Positions 1 to 12,512 of a DNA stretch of 64,000 nt are shown piece after piece (positions within the stretch are counted from its first letter, which is position 1; each line of letters begins with the position of its first letter). The notes under the pieces are model-generated. The model was given only the letters and a program-made list of their open reading frames with translations, had not been told where the DNA came from and did not search any database. The position numbers were made by a program, and so were the translations under genes. Source of the stretch: Streptomyces sp. NBC_00247 (GTDB lineage: Bacteria; Actinomycetota; Actinomycetes; Streptomycetales; Streptomycetaceae); assembly GCF_036188265.1 (NCBI RefSeq), contig NZ_CP108093.1, forward strand, positions 6,167,001-6,231,000, given 5' to 3'.

Positions 1-129
1 GGCCGGATGGCCGGGTGGTACGGCTCCGGACTGCCGATCATCGACAACTCGACGTACGACGTCGAGACCACGGCCCGGGTCCTGGACGACGTCCTCGCCC
101 GCGCACTGGCCAGCCCGCCCTCCTGGTAG
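1..129 (+). CDS. 3' end of an upstream gene, product not recognised
   Basis: The first frame is open from base 1 to a TAG at 127-129 and gives the last 42 residues of a protein that begins outside the window. The tail reads GWYGSGLPIIDNSTYD and then a helix rich in Val, Leu and Ala. Third positions are almost all G or C, as in real genes here. The neighbouring genes suggest a housekeeping context. The fragment is too short to assign a family, and a P-loop kinase is only a guess. Confidence 0.55.
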   Translation, partial: GRMAGWYGSGLPIIDNSTYDVETTARVLDDVLARALASPPSW

Positions 130-214
130 CAGGCCCCTGCCCGCGCAGTCCCGGCCGCCCCCGGTCGGACAGCGCTGACGGGCGGGGCGGCGGATGCGCT
201 CGTACGCTCGGGGC

Positions 215-1321
215 ATGTCAGAGGTGTACGCCGTCCGCCGCGGGCTGGTCCGCGACCGGTGCGCCGCCGCCGGATCGGCCGCCGCCCTGGTCTCCCGCCC
301 CGCCAACGTCCGTTATCTCGCCGGCGGGGCGCCCCCCGGCGCCGTCCTGCTGCTCGGCGCCGGAGAGGACGTCCTGCTCTGCCCCCGCGCCCCGGGCGGC
401 GATCCGGCGCACGGGCGCACGGACGAGTCGCTGCGGGTGTCGGTGCTGGGCGGTGGGCGCGGGGACGCGGCGGTCGCCGCCGCGAGCCTGGCCGCCACGC
501 ACGGCACGGAGCGCCTGGCGGTGGAGGAGCACGATCTCACGGTGGCCCGCCACCGGGCCATGACCACCGCTGCCCCCCGGCTCCGCCTCGGGGACCTCGG
601 GACCACCGTGGAGCAGTTGCGGGTGGTGAAGGACGAGGAGGAGATCGCCTGCCTGCGCATCGCGGCGGAGATCACCGACCAGGCGCTGGGCGAGCTCCTC
701 GAATCGATCCTCGTCGGCCGCACCGAACGCCATCTCTCCCTGGAGCTGGAACGCCGGCTGGTCGACCACGGTGCCGAGGGGCCCGCCTTCGCGACCTCCG
801 TGGCCACCGGGCCCAACTCCGGCCAGGGACGTCACCGGCCCACCGACCGCAGGGTCGAGGAAGGCGATTTCCTCAGCGTCTGCCTCGGCGCGAGCTACCG
901 CGGATACCGCTGCGAGATCGCCCGCACCTTCGTCATCGGCACTGCCCCGGCGGACTGGCAGATCGAGCTGTACGACCTCGTTTTCGCCGCTCAGCGCGGT
1001 GGCCGGGAGGCTCTGCTGCCGGACGCCACCTACCGTGAGGTGGACCACGCGGCTCGTCATCCGCTGGACTCCGCGGGGCACGGCGAGGCGCTCATGCCGC
1101 GCACCGGGCACGGGGTCGGACTCGAAATCGACGAGGACCCGCAGTTGGCACCGACAGCCATGGGTAAACTGGACGCTTGCGTGCCGGTCACCGTCGGACC
1201 GGGGGTCCACCTCCCGGGCCGGGGCGGTGTCCGGATCGATGACACGCTCGTCGTGCGCCCCGAGGCGGACGGCGGACCCGAGCTACTCACCATTACGACC
1301 AAGGAGCTGCTCGCGCTCTAG
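215..1321 (+). CDS. M24-family (Xaa-Pro peptidase-like) protein with eroded metal site
   Basis: This 368-residue protein has the creatinase/aminopeptidase P layout: an N-terminal creatinase-like half (about 1-140) and a C-terminal pita-bread half with GHGVGLEIDE (H299) and PGRGGVRIDD near 334-343. In active M24 enzymes five residues (Asp, Asp, His, Glu, Glu) bind two metals. Here they read C223 (VCLGA), E234 (CEIART), H299, G328 (VGPG instead of EPG) and D342, so only the His is unchanged. Peptidase activity is therefore doubtful. I chose ATG 215 over the in-frame ATG at 194 because homologous starts begin MSEVYA; this is from memory. It lies 49 bp before efp, as in other actinobacteria. Confidence 0.85.
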   Translation: MSEVYAVRRGLVRDRCAAAGSAAALVSRPANVRYLAGGAPPGAVLLLGAGEDVLLCPRAPGGDPAHGRTDESLRVSVLGGGRGDAAVAAASLAATHGTERLAVEEHDLTVARHRAMTTAAPRLRLGDLGTTVEQLRVVKDEEEIACLRIAAEITDQALGELLESILVGRTERHLSLELERRLVDHGAEGPAFATSVATGPNSGQGRHRPTDRRVEEGDFLSVCLGASYRGYRCEIARTFVIGTAPADWQIELYDLVFAAQRGGREALLPDATYREVDHAARHPLDSAGHGEALMPRTGHGVGLEIDEDPQLAPTAMGKLDACVPVTVGPGVHLPGRGGVRIDDTLVVRPEADGGPELLTITTKELLAL

Positions 1322-1370
1322 CGCGCGTTCTTGGCCGTCCACTGCTTTCAGTCCAGGAGATTCCGCAACC

Positions 1371-1937
1371 GTGGCTTCCACGAACGACCTCAAGAACGGC
1401 CTGGTGCTCAAGCTCGACGGAGGCCAGCTCTGGTCCGTCGTCGAGTTCCAGCACGTCAAGCCCGGCAAGGGCCCGGCCTTCGTGCGCACCAAGCTCAAGA
1501 ACGTGCTCTCCGGCAAGGTCGTCGACAAGACGTTCAACGCCGGCGTGAAGGTCGAAACGGCCACCATCGACCGCCGTGACATGCAGTTCTCGTACATGGA
1601 CGGCGAGTACTTCGTCTTCATGGACATGAGCACGTACGACCAGCTGATGGTCGACCGCAAGTCCGTCGGCGACACCGCCAACTTCCTCATCGAGGGCTTC
1701 ACCGCCTCGGTCGCGCAGCACGAGGGCGAGGTGCTCTACGTGGAGCTGCCCGCCGCCGTCGAGCTGACCATCCAGCACACCGACCCGGGCGTCCAGGGCG
1801 ACCGCTCCACCGGCGGCACCAAGCCCGCCACGCTGGAGACCGGTTACGAGATCGGCGTGCCGCTCTTCATCAGCACCGGCGAGAAGATCAAGGTCGACAC
1901 CCGTACGGGCGACTACCTCGGCCGGGTGAACAGCTAA
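1371..1937 (+). CDS. efp: Elongation factor P
   Basis: This is a 188-residue EF-P that binds stalled ribosomes and speeds peptide bond formation at polyproline stretches. The three beta-barrel domains are present: the KOW-like N-terminal domain with the tip loop VKPGKGPAF (Lys33 at the position modified in other bacteria), the central OB domain, and the C-terminal EF-P domain ending TGDYLGRVNS. The GTG start at 1371 is preceded by AGGAGA at 1355-1360. nusB begins 2 bp after the stop, so the two are co-transcribed. No epmA-like modification gene is in the window. Confidence 0.97.
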   Translation: MASTNDLKNGLVLKLDGGQLWSVVEFQHVKPGKGPAFVRTKLKNVLSGKVVDKTFNAGVKVETATIDRRDMQFSYMDGEYFVFMDMSTYDQLMVDRKSVGDTANFLIEGFTASVAQHEGEVLYVELPAAVELTIQHTDPGVQGDRSTGGTKPATLETGYEIGVPLFISTGEKIKVDTRTGDYLGRVNS

Positions 1938-1939
1938 CC

Positions 1940-2371
1940 GTGGCTGCCCGGAACAAGGCCCGCAAGCGCGCCTTCCAGATCCTCTTCGAGGCCGACCAGC
2001 GCGGTGAGTCCGTGCAGACGGTCCTCGCGGACTGGGTCCGGCACTCGCGGACCGACGACCGTCAGCCCCCGGTCGGCGAATTCACGATGGAGCTCGTGGA
2101 GGGGTACGCGCGCTACGCGGACCGCATCGACGACCTCATCGTGACCTACGCCGTGGACTGGGAGATCGACCGTATGCCGGTCGTCGACCGCAGCATCCTC
2201 CGGCTCGGCGCGTACGAGCTGATCTGGATGGACGAGACGCCGGACGCCGTCGTCATCGACGAGGCGGTCCAGCTCGCCAAGGAGTTCTCCACGGACGACT
2301 CCCCGTCGTTCGTGAACGGCATGCTGGCCCGTTTCAAGGACCTCAAGCCGAACCTGCGCCGCGAGCAGTAG
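1940..2371 (+). CDS. nusB: Transcription antitermination protein NusB
   Basis: This 143-residue all-helical NusB acts with NusE (S10) on boxA RNA during rRNA antitermination. The N-terminal ARNKARKRAFQILFEAD and the later DRSILRLGAYELIW and EAVQLAKEFSTDDSPSFVNG blocks are the family signatures. The GTG start lies 2 bp beyond the efp stop, indicating translational coupling. Length is normal for actinobacterial NusB. A strong hairpin follows. Confidence 0.96.
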   Translation: MAARNKARKRAFQILFEADQRGESVQTVLADWVRHSRTDDRQPPVGEFTMELVEGYARYADRIDDLIVTYAVDWEIDRMPVVDRSILRLGAYELIWMDETPDAVVIDEAVQLAKEFSTDDSPSFVNGMLARFKDLKPNLRREQ

Positions 2372-2398
2372 CTCCGAGGCGCCGGGCGTTCAGCCGAC

Positions 2399-2431
2399 GA
2401 AGGCCCGCGGTCATTCCGGCCGCGGGCCTTC
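2399..2431 (+). terminator. Hairpin terminator after nusB
   Basis: A perfect 12-bp stem (gaaggcccgcgg paired with its complement, 2399-2410 with 2420-2431) and a 9-nt loop start 28 nt after the nusB stop. There is no T tract, which is usual for Streptomyces terminators. Confidence 0.75.
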
Positions 2432-2505
2432 GGCATGCCCGGAGGCCGTCTCCCGTGCGCCCCTGAGGGCTCGCGAGAGGGCGCGAGTGCGTCCGGACAC
2501 ACGAC

Positions 2506-2550
2506 GCCGGGCCGGCGGGAGACCCTCTCGGGTCCTCCCGCCGGCCCGGC
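2506..2550. terminator. Bidirectional terminator between nusB and bldD
   Basis: A perfect 15-bp stem (2506-2520 with 2536-2550) has a loop that itself pairs (gaccc with gggtc). This gives about 20 bp of nearly continuous helix. It sits between the convergent nusB and bldD genes and can stop transcription from both sides. Confidence 0.75.
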
Positions 2551-2596
2551 GACAGGTGTGCGTGAGACGCGCGGCCCAGGGCCCCGCGTCGGGGTC

Positions 2597-3097
2597 TCAG
2601 CCCTCTTCGTGGGAGACGGCCCGGCGCGCGTCCGCGTCCAGCACGCCCCAGTTGATCAGTTGCTCCGTCAGCACGGAAGGCGACTGGTCGTAGATCACCG
2701 CGAGGGTGCGCAGGTCGTCCTGGCGGATCGAGAGGACCTTGCCGTTGTAGTCGCCGCGCTGGCTCTGGATCGTCGCGGCGTAACGCTGCAGCGGTCCGGC
2801 CTTCTCCGGCGGGACGTGGGCGAGGCGCTCCAGGTCCAGGACGAGCTTCGGCGGCGGCTCGGCCGCGCCGCCGGGGGTCGTACCCGGCAGCAGCTCCTGG
2901 ACGGGCACGCCGTAGAAGTCGGCGAGCTCCGCGAGACGCTGGACGGTCACCGCACGGTCGCCGCGCTCGTACGAGCCGACGACGACGGCCTTCCAACGGC
3001 CCTGCGACTTCTCCTCCACGCCGTGGAGGGAGAGGCCCTGCTGGGTGCGGATGGCGCGGAGCTTGGCCCCGAGCTGTTTTGCGTATTCGCTGGACAT
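2597..3097 (-). CDS. bldD: Developmental master repressor BldD
   Basis: This 166-residue regulator blocks sporulation genes during vegetative growth in Streptomyces. An N-terminal XRE-type helix-turn-helix (about 8-65, with RWKAVVVGSYERGDR) is followed by the C-terminal c-di-GMP-binding domain. The RXD-X8-RXXD signature is intact as RGD (114-116), eight residues, then RQDD (125-128). A c-di-GMP tetramer binds there and drives dimerisation. I chose ATG at 3097 (MSSEYAKQ) over an upstream ATG because GGGGAG lies just before it and the known protein starts there. A BldD box overlaps its own promoter. It is monocistronic and converges on nusB. Confidence 0.97.
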   Translation of the reverse strand: MSSEYAKQLGAKLRAIRTQQGLSLHGVEEKSQGRWKAVVVGSYERGDRAVTVQRLAELADFYGVPVQELLPGTTPGGAAEPPPKLVLDLERLAHVPPEKAGPLQRYAATIQSQRGDYNGKVLSIRQDDLRTLAVIYDQSPSVLTEQLINWGVLDADARRAVSHEEG

Positions 3098-3143
3098 AAG
3101 GCTCCCCGGACGCTCGAACATGATGCGGCGCCGCCGCGTGGCT

Positions 3144-3187
3144 GGTGACTCACTGTGAGGTTACGCAGCGTTACTTGGATGCGTCAA
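3144..3187 (-). promoter_or_regulatory. bldD promoter with BldD box (autoregulation)
   Basis: Read on the minus strand, TTGACG (3187-3182) and TAACCT (3163-3158) are separated by 18 bp. Overlapping the expected start point is AGTGAGTCACC (3154-3144), a good match to the AGTGA-n-TCACC BldD consensus, 47 bp upstream of the bldD start. BldD is known to repress its own promoter. This site fits that directly. Confidence 0.8.
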
Positions 3188-3188
3188 G

Positions 3189-3251
3189 CCGGGAGGTCCC
3201 GGGCGGCTCCTCCCGGGGCCGGTACCAGGGCGCCGGAGGGGCCCTGGTACC
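3189..3251. repeat. Two inverted repeats in the bldD-pyrR intergenic region
   Basis: The first repeat pairs ccgggagg (3189-3196) with cctcccgg (3209-3216). The second pairs ggtaccaggg (3221-3230) with ccctggtacc (3242-3251). They lie between divergent bldD and pyrR, upstream of the AT-rich stretch taatttt (3262-3268). They could be leader structures or insulators. No function can be read off directly. Confidence 0.45.
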
Positions 3252-3282
3252 GTGGAACACGTAATTTTCGACGTCCTTTAAG

Positions 3283-3309
3283 TTCCGTCCCGTGAGGCGG
3301 AGAAGGAGG
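3283..3309 (+). promoter_or_regulatory. PyrR-binding RNA hairpin adjoining the pyrR ribosome binding site
   Basis: The RNA can form a 5-bp stem (3283-3287 with 3298-3302) closed around a loop reading TCCCGTGAGG. With its closing bases this matches the PyrR anti-antiterminator loop consensus ARUCCNGNGAGGYU at 12 of 14 positions. The two mismatches (C and G for A and U) can still pair with each other. The stem ends at 3302, immediately before AAGGAGG (3303-3309), and ATG follows at 3321. No terminator/antiterminator pair is visible between loop and gene. This suggests that UMP-bound PyrR blocks translation, as proposed for mycobacteria. Confidence 0.7.
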
Positions 3310-3320
3310 TCCGTTTCTCA

Positions 3321-3905
3321 ATGGACGCACAGCACGAAGGCACCGGCAACGCGGCACGGCCCGTTCTGGAAGCCCCCGACATCGCCCGGGCCCTGACCAG
3401 GATCGCCCACGAGGTCGTCGAACGCGCCAAGGGTGCCGACGACGTGGTACTCCTCGGAATCCCCACCCGCGGTGTCCACCTGGCCCGCAGGCTGGCCGGG
3501 AAGCTCGAAGAGATCACCGGCCGCGCGATGCCGGTCGGATCGCTCGACATCACGATGCACCGCGACGACCTCCGGATGCGTCCCGCGCGCGCCCTGGGAC
3601 ACACCGACATCCCCGGCGACGGCGTCGACGAACGCCTCGTGATCCTCGTGGACGACGTGCTCTTCTCCGGCCGTACGATCCGGGCCGCCCTCGACGCCCT
3701 CGGCGACATCGGCCGCCCCCGCGCCGTACAGCTCGCGGTCCTGGTGGACCGCGGCCACCGCGAACTCCCGATCCGCGCCGACTACGTCGGCAAGAACCTC
3801 CCGACGTCGCACCGGGAGACGGTCACGGTCCAGCTCGCCGAGGAGGACGGCCGCGACGCCGTGCTGCTCGGAGCGCGGCGGACCGCCCCGGCGGCCGGGC
3901 GCTAG
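3321..3905 (+). CDS. pyrR: Bifunctional pyr operon regulator / uracil phosphoribosyltransferase PyrR
   Basis: This 194-residue type I phosphoribosyltransferase-fold protein has the PRPP-binding loop VILVDDVLFSGRT near residues 110-122. PyrR senses UMP/UTP and binds pyr mRNA, and often has weak uracil phosphoribosyltransferase activity. It heads the pyrimidine operon and its own leader contains a PyrR-type RNA loop, so autoregulation is expected. The SD AAGGAGG lies 11 bp before ATG 3321. Confidence 0.96.
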   Translation: MDAQHEGTGNAARPVLEAPDIARALTRIAHEVVERAKGADDVVLLGIPTRGVHLARRLAGKLEEITGRAMPVGSLDITMHRDDLRMRPARALGHTDIPGDGVDERLVILVDDVLFSGRTIRAALDALGDIGRPRAVQLAVLVDRGHRELPIRADYVGKNLPTSHRETVTVQLAEEDGRDAVLLGARRTAPAAGR

Positions 3906-4015
3906 CGCCGCCACCGCTACCCGAACGGCACCTCCGTGCGACCCGTCACCGGTCCCGTACGGACGCCGCAGCACGCCCGCACGCCCGAAACTCCAGCACC
4001 CCGGAGAACACCCAG

Positions 4016-4993
4016 ATGAAGCACCACCTCATCTCGGCCGCCGACCTCACCCACGACGACGCCGTCCTCATCCTCGACACCGCCGAAGAGATGGCCCGGG
4101 TCGCCGACCGGCCGATCAAGAAGCTTCCCACCCTGCGCGGCCGTACCGTCGTCAACCTCTTCTTCGAGGACTCGACGCGGACCCGCATCTCCTTCGAGGC
4201 CGCCGCCAAGCGCCTCTCCGCCGACGTCATCAACTTCTCGGCGAAGGGCTCGTCCGTGTCCAAGGGCGAATCCCTCAAGGACACCGCCCTGACCCTGGAG
4301 GCGATGGGTGCCGACGCGGTCGTCATCCGGCACCACGCCTCGGGCGCCCCGTACCGGCTCGCCACCTCCGGCTGGATCGACGGCGCGGTGGTCAACGCCG
4401 GCGACGGCACCCACGAGCACCCCACCCAGGCCCTGCTGGACGCCTTCACCATGCGCCGCAGGCTGGTCGGCGCCGGCCAGGGACTCGGCCGCGACCTCGA
4501 AGGCCGCCGGATCACCATCGTCGGTGACGTCCTGCACAGCCGGGTGGCCCGCTCCAACGTCCACCTGCTGACCACGCTCGGCGCCCACGTCACCCTGGTG
4601 GCCCCGCCCACCCTGCTGCCGGTCGGCGTGGAACAGTGGCCCTGCGACGTCAGCTACGGCCTGGACGAGGTGCTCCCGAAGTCCGACGCGGTGATGATGC
4701 TGCGTGTGCAGCGTGAGCGGATGAACGCCGCGTACTTCCCCACCGAGCGCGAGTACTCCCGCCGCTACGGCCTCGACGGGGACCGCATGGCGAAGATGCC
4801 CGAGCACAGCATCGTCATGCACCCCGGCCCGATGAACCGCGGTATGGAGATCACGGCCGAGGTCGCCGACTCCGACCGCTGCACCGCCGTCGAACAGGTC
4901 GCCAACGGCGTCTCCGTCCGGATGGCCGTGCTCTACCTGCTGCTCGGCGGCTCCGAACCCGCCACCACCGCCCGTCCCGAGGGGAACAAGTAA
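4016..4993 (+). CDS. pyrB: Aspartate carbamoyltransferase catalytic chain
   Basis: This 325-residue ATCase makes carbamoyl-aspartate, the first committed pyrimidine step. The carbamoyl-phosphate loop STRTR is at 53-57, KGES at 83-86, and HPTQALLD and MHPGP are downstream. No pyrI regulatory chain is present. The gene starts 110 bp after pyrR and ends 2 bp before pyrC. In this type of ATCase activity is commonly organised with dihydroorotase, whose gene follows directly. Confidence 0.97.
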   Translation: MKHHLISAADLTHDDAVLILDTAEEMARVADRPIKKLPTLRGRTVVNLFFEDSTRTRISFEAAAKRLSADVINFSAKGSSVSKGESLKDTALTLEAMGADAVVIRHHASGAPYRLATSGWIDGAVVNAGDGTHEHPTQALLDAFTMRRRLVGAGQGLGRDLEGRRITIVGDVLHSRVARSNVHLLTTLGAHVTLVAPPTLLPVGVEQWPCDVSYGLDEVLPKSDAVMMLRVQRERMNAAYFPTEREYSRRYGLDGDRMAKMPEHSIVMHPGPMNRGMEITAEVADSDRCTAVEQVANGVSVRMAVLYLLLGGSEPATTARPEGNK

Positions 4994-4995
4994 CC

Positions 4996-6282
4996 ATGAG
5001 CAAGATCCTTATCCGTGGCGCGCAGATTCTCGGTGGCGACGTCCAGGACGTCCTGATCGACGGCGAGACCATCGCCGAGACCGGCACCGGCATCGAGGCG
5101 GCGGACGCCACCGTCGTCGAGGCGGCGGGCCGGATCCTGCTGCCCGGCCTGGTCGACCTCCACACCCACCTGCGCGAGCCCGGCCGCGAGGACTCCGAGA
5201 CCGTCCTGACCGGCACCAAGGCCGCGGCCGTCGGCGGCTTCACCGCCGTGCACGCCATGGCCAACACCTTCCCCGTCGCCGACACCGCCGGCGTGGTCGA
5301 GCAGGTCTGGCGGCTCGGCAAGGAGTCCGGCTACTGCGACGTCCAGCCGATCGGCGCCGTCACCGTCGGCCTGGAGGGCAAGCAGCTCGCCGAACTCGGC
5401 GCCATGCACGACTCGGCCGCCGGAGTGAGGGTCTTCTCCGACGACGGCAAGTGCGTGGACGACGCCGTGATCATGCGCCGCGCCCTGGAGTACGTGAAGG
5501 CCTTCGACGGAGTCGTCGCCCAGCACGCCCAGGAGCCCCGCCTCACCGAGGGCGCCCAGATGAACGAGGGCATCGTCTCCTCCGAGCTGGGCCTCGGCGG
5601 CTGGCCCGCCGTCGCCGAGGAGTCGATCATCGCGCGCGACGTGCTGCTCGCCGCCCACGTCGACTCCCGGGTGCACATCTGCCACCTGTCGACCGCCGGC
5701 TCGGTCGAGATCGTCCGCTGGGCCAAGTCCAAGGGCTGGAAGGTCACCGCCGAGGTCACCCCGCACCACCTGCTCCTCACCGACGAGCTGGTGCGCTCGT
5801 ACAACCCCGTCTACAAGGTGAACCCGCCGCTGCGCACCGAGGCCGACGTCATGGCCCTGCGCGAGGCCCTCGCCGACGGCACGATCGACTGCGTCGCCAC
5901 CGACCACGCCCCGCACCCGCACGAGGACAAGGACTGCGAGTGGGCCGCGGCGGCGATGGGCATGGTGGGCCTGGAGACCGCGCTCTCCGTCGTCCAGCAG
6001 ACGATGGTCGAGACCGGTCTGCTCGACTGGGCGGGCGTCGCCGACCGCATGTCCTTCCGCCCGGCGGCGATCGGACGCCTCGACGGACACGGCAGGCCCG
6101 TCTCGGCCGGTGAGCCCGCCAACCTCGTGCTGGTCGATCCGGCATACCGTGGTGTCGTGGACCCCGCGGGCTTCGCGTCCCGCAGCCGCAACACCCCCTA
6201 CGAGGGCCGCGAGCTGCCGGGACGGGTCACCCACACCTTCCTGCGGGGCCGTGCCACGGTCGTCGACGGGAAGCTCACGTGA
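4996..6282 (+). CDS. pyrC: Dihydroorotase (class I, PyrC)
   Basis: This 428-residue amidohydrolase cyclises carbamoyl-aspartate to dihydroorotate. It has the metal ligands HTH (56-58, in DLHTHLREPG), the SDDGK segment, HICHLST and ATDHAPH. Length and motifs fit class I enzymes that can pair with PyrB. The next gene overlaps it through GTGA, so translation is coupled. Confidence 0.97.
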   Translation: MSKILIRGAQILGGDVQDVLIDGETIAETGTGIEAADATVVEAAGRILLPGLVDLHTHLREPGREDSETVLTGTKAAAVGGFTAVHAMANTFPVADTAGVVEQVWRLGKESGYCDVQPIGAVTVGLEGKQLAELGAMHDSAAGVRVFSDDGKCVDDAVIMRRALEYVKAFDGVVAQHAQEPRLTEGAQMNEGIVSSELGLGGWPAVAEESIIARDVLLAAHVDSRVHICHLSTAGSVEIVRWAKSKGWKVTAEVTPHHLLLTDELVRSYNPVYKVNPPLRTEADVMALREALADGTIDCVATDHAPHPHEDKDCEWAAAAMGMVGLETALSVVQQTMVETGLLDWAGVADRMSFRPAAIGRLDGHGRPVSAGEPANLVLVDPAYRGVVDPAGFASRSRNTPYEGRELPGRVTHTFLRGRATVVDGKLT

Positions 6283-6857
6283 CAAATCTGATCCCCCTGT
6301 ACCAGTTGGCCGCCGAGCAGAAGTCGGCCGACGTGACCGACTGGTCCGCCCGGATCAGCTGGGTCGTCGCAATACTGGTCTTCGTCGCCTTCGTCTACTG
6401 GCTGATGCGCCAGGGATGGAAATGGCGCGGCAGCCTCCAGTCCGACCTGCCGGAGCTCCCCGCCACCCCCGCGGGATTCGGGGACGAGCCCCCGATCCTG
6501 ACGCTCACCGGCCGGTACCACGGCTCGACCACCGCGGGGCAGTGGCTCGACCGCATCGTCGCCCACGGCCTCGGCACCCGCAGCCGGGTCGAGCTCATCC
6601 TCACGGACCAGGGCCTGGACGTCGTACGTCCCGGAGCGACCGGGTTCTTCGTACCGGCCGAGGCGCTGCGCGAGGCCCGGCACGAACGGGCCATCGCGGG
6701 CAAGGTCCTCCCCGAGGGCGGCCTGCTGGTCATCACCTGGGCCCACGGCGACAAGCTGATCGACTCCGGGTTCCGCTCCGACCGGGCGGACGAGCACCAG
6801 ACCTGGATCGACACCCTCACCCCTCTCACCAGCACTACGGAAGGCACCGCACGATGA
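6279..6857 (+). CDS. Membrane-anchored PH-like protein in the pyr operon
   Basis: This 192-residue protein has one strong membrane segment (WVVAILVFVAFVYWLM, about 28-43), then a soluble beta-rich domain of about 130 residues that resembles bacterial PH-like folds (VELILTDQGLDVVRPG...). It starts by GTGA overlap with pyrC and ends by ATGA overlap with carA, so it is tightly built into the operon. I know of no biochemical role. A structural or membrane-tethering role near CarAB is speculation. Confidence 0.85.
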   Translation: MTNLIPLYQLAAEQKSADVTDWSARISWVVAILVFVAFVYWLMRQGWKWRGSLQSDLPELPATPAGFGDEPPILTLTGRYHGSTTAGQWLDRIVAHGLGTRSRVELILTDQGLDVVRPGATGFFVPAEALREARHERAIAGKVLPEGGLLVITWAHGDKLIDSGFRSDRADEHQTWIDTLTPLTSTTEGTAR

Positions 6858-7988
6858 CGATCTCCACCCGGGGAGCCGCACAAGCTCCCGCCGTACTCGT
6901 CCTGGAGGACGGCCGCATCTTCCGCGGCCGCGCCTACGGGGCCGTGGGGGAGACCTTCGGCGAGGCCGTTTTCTCCACCGGCATGACCGGCTACCAGGAG
7001 ACGCTGACCGACCCCTCCTACGACCGCCAGATCGTCGTCGCCACCGCGCCGCAGATCGGCAACACCGGCTGGAACGACGAGGACGACGAGTCCGCCCGCA
7101 TCTGGGTCTCGGGCTACGTCGTCCGCGACCCCGCCCGCATCCCGTCCAACTGGCGCTCGCGCCGCTCCCTGGACGAGGAGCTGAGCAAGCAGGGCGTCGT
7201 CGGCATCAGCGGCATCGACACCCGCGCGCTCACCCGCCACCTGCGCGAGCGCGGCGCGATGCGCTCCGGCGTCTTCTCCGGCGAGGTACTCGCCCCCGAC
7301 GCCGAGCTCCTCGCCCGCGTCCGGGCCCAGCCGCAGATGAAGGGCGCCAGCCTGTACGAGGAGGTCGCCACCAAGGAGGCCTACACCGTCGCGGCGATCG
7401 GCGAGAAGAAGTTCACCGTCGCCGCGATCGACCTCGGCATCAAGGGCATGACCCCGCGCCGGATGGCCGAGCGTGGCATCGAGGTGCACGTGCTCCCCGC
7501 GACCGCGACCGTCGAGGACGTCTACGCCGTCGCCCCCGACGGGGTGTTCTTCTCCAACGGGCCCGGTGACCCCGCCACCGCCGACGGCCCGGTCGCGCTG
7601 ATGCGCGCCGTGCTGGAGCGCAAGACGCCGCTCTTCGGCATCTGCTTCGGCAACCAGATCCTCGGCCGCGCCCTCGGCTTCGGCACGTACAAGCTGAAGT
7701 ACGGCCACCGGGGCATCAACCAGCCCGTCCAGGACCGCACGACCGGCAAGGTCGAGGTCACCGCGCACAACCACGGCTTCGCCGTCGACGCGCCCCTGGA
7801 CAAGATCTCGGACACCGAGTTCGGCCGCGCCGAGGTCTCCCACGTCTGCCTGAACGACCAGGTCGTCGAAGGGCTCCACCTCCTCGACCAGCCCGCGTTC
7901 AGTGTCCAGTACCACCCCGAAGCAGCCGCCGGCCCGCACGACGCCGCGTACCTCTTCGACCGTTTCGTCACCCTGATGGAGGGCCAGC

Positions 7989-7996
<8 letters not shown>
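6854..7996 (+). CDS. carA: Carbamoyl-phosphate synthase small subunit
   Basis: This 380-residue glutaminase subunit supplies ammonia to CarB for the arginine and pyrimidine pathways. It has the N-terminal CPSase_sm domain and a C-terminal class I glutamine amidotransferase with nucleophile C264 in GICFGNQ and the HPE motif near residue 352. ATG 6854 overlaps the preceding stop (ATGA). Its 3' end overlaps carB by 8 bp. Confidence 0.98.
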
Positions 7997-11297
<3,301 letters not shown>

Positions 11298-11317
11298 TCG
11301 CGGCACCGGCAATCGGG

Positions 11318-11382
11318 CCGGCCCGGGACCACGCGGTCCCGGGCCGGTCAGGCAAGGGGGACACCGGTCTGCGGTGTCCCCC
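11318..11382 (+). terminator. Tandem terminator hairpins between carB and pyrD
   Basis: Hairpin 1 has a 13-bp perfect stem (11318-11330 with 11335-11347) and a 4-nt loop. Hairpin 2 has a 10-bp stem (gggggacacc, 11356-11365, with 11373-11382) and a 7-nt loop followed by tcttc. pyrD starts 20 bp beyond, so these may attenuate rather than fully stop the operon. Confidence 0.7.
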
Positions 11383-11402
11383 TCTTCGTGAGGACACCTT
11401 CG

Positions 11403-12508
<1,106 letters not shown>

Positions 12509-12512
<4 letters not shown>

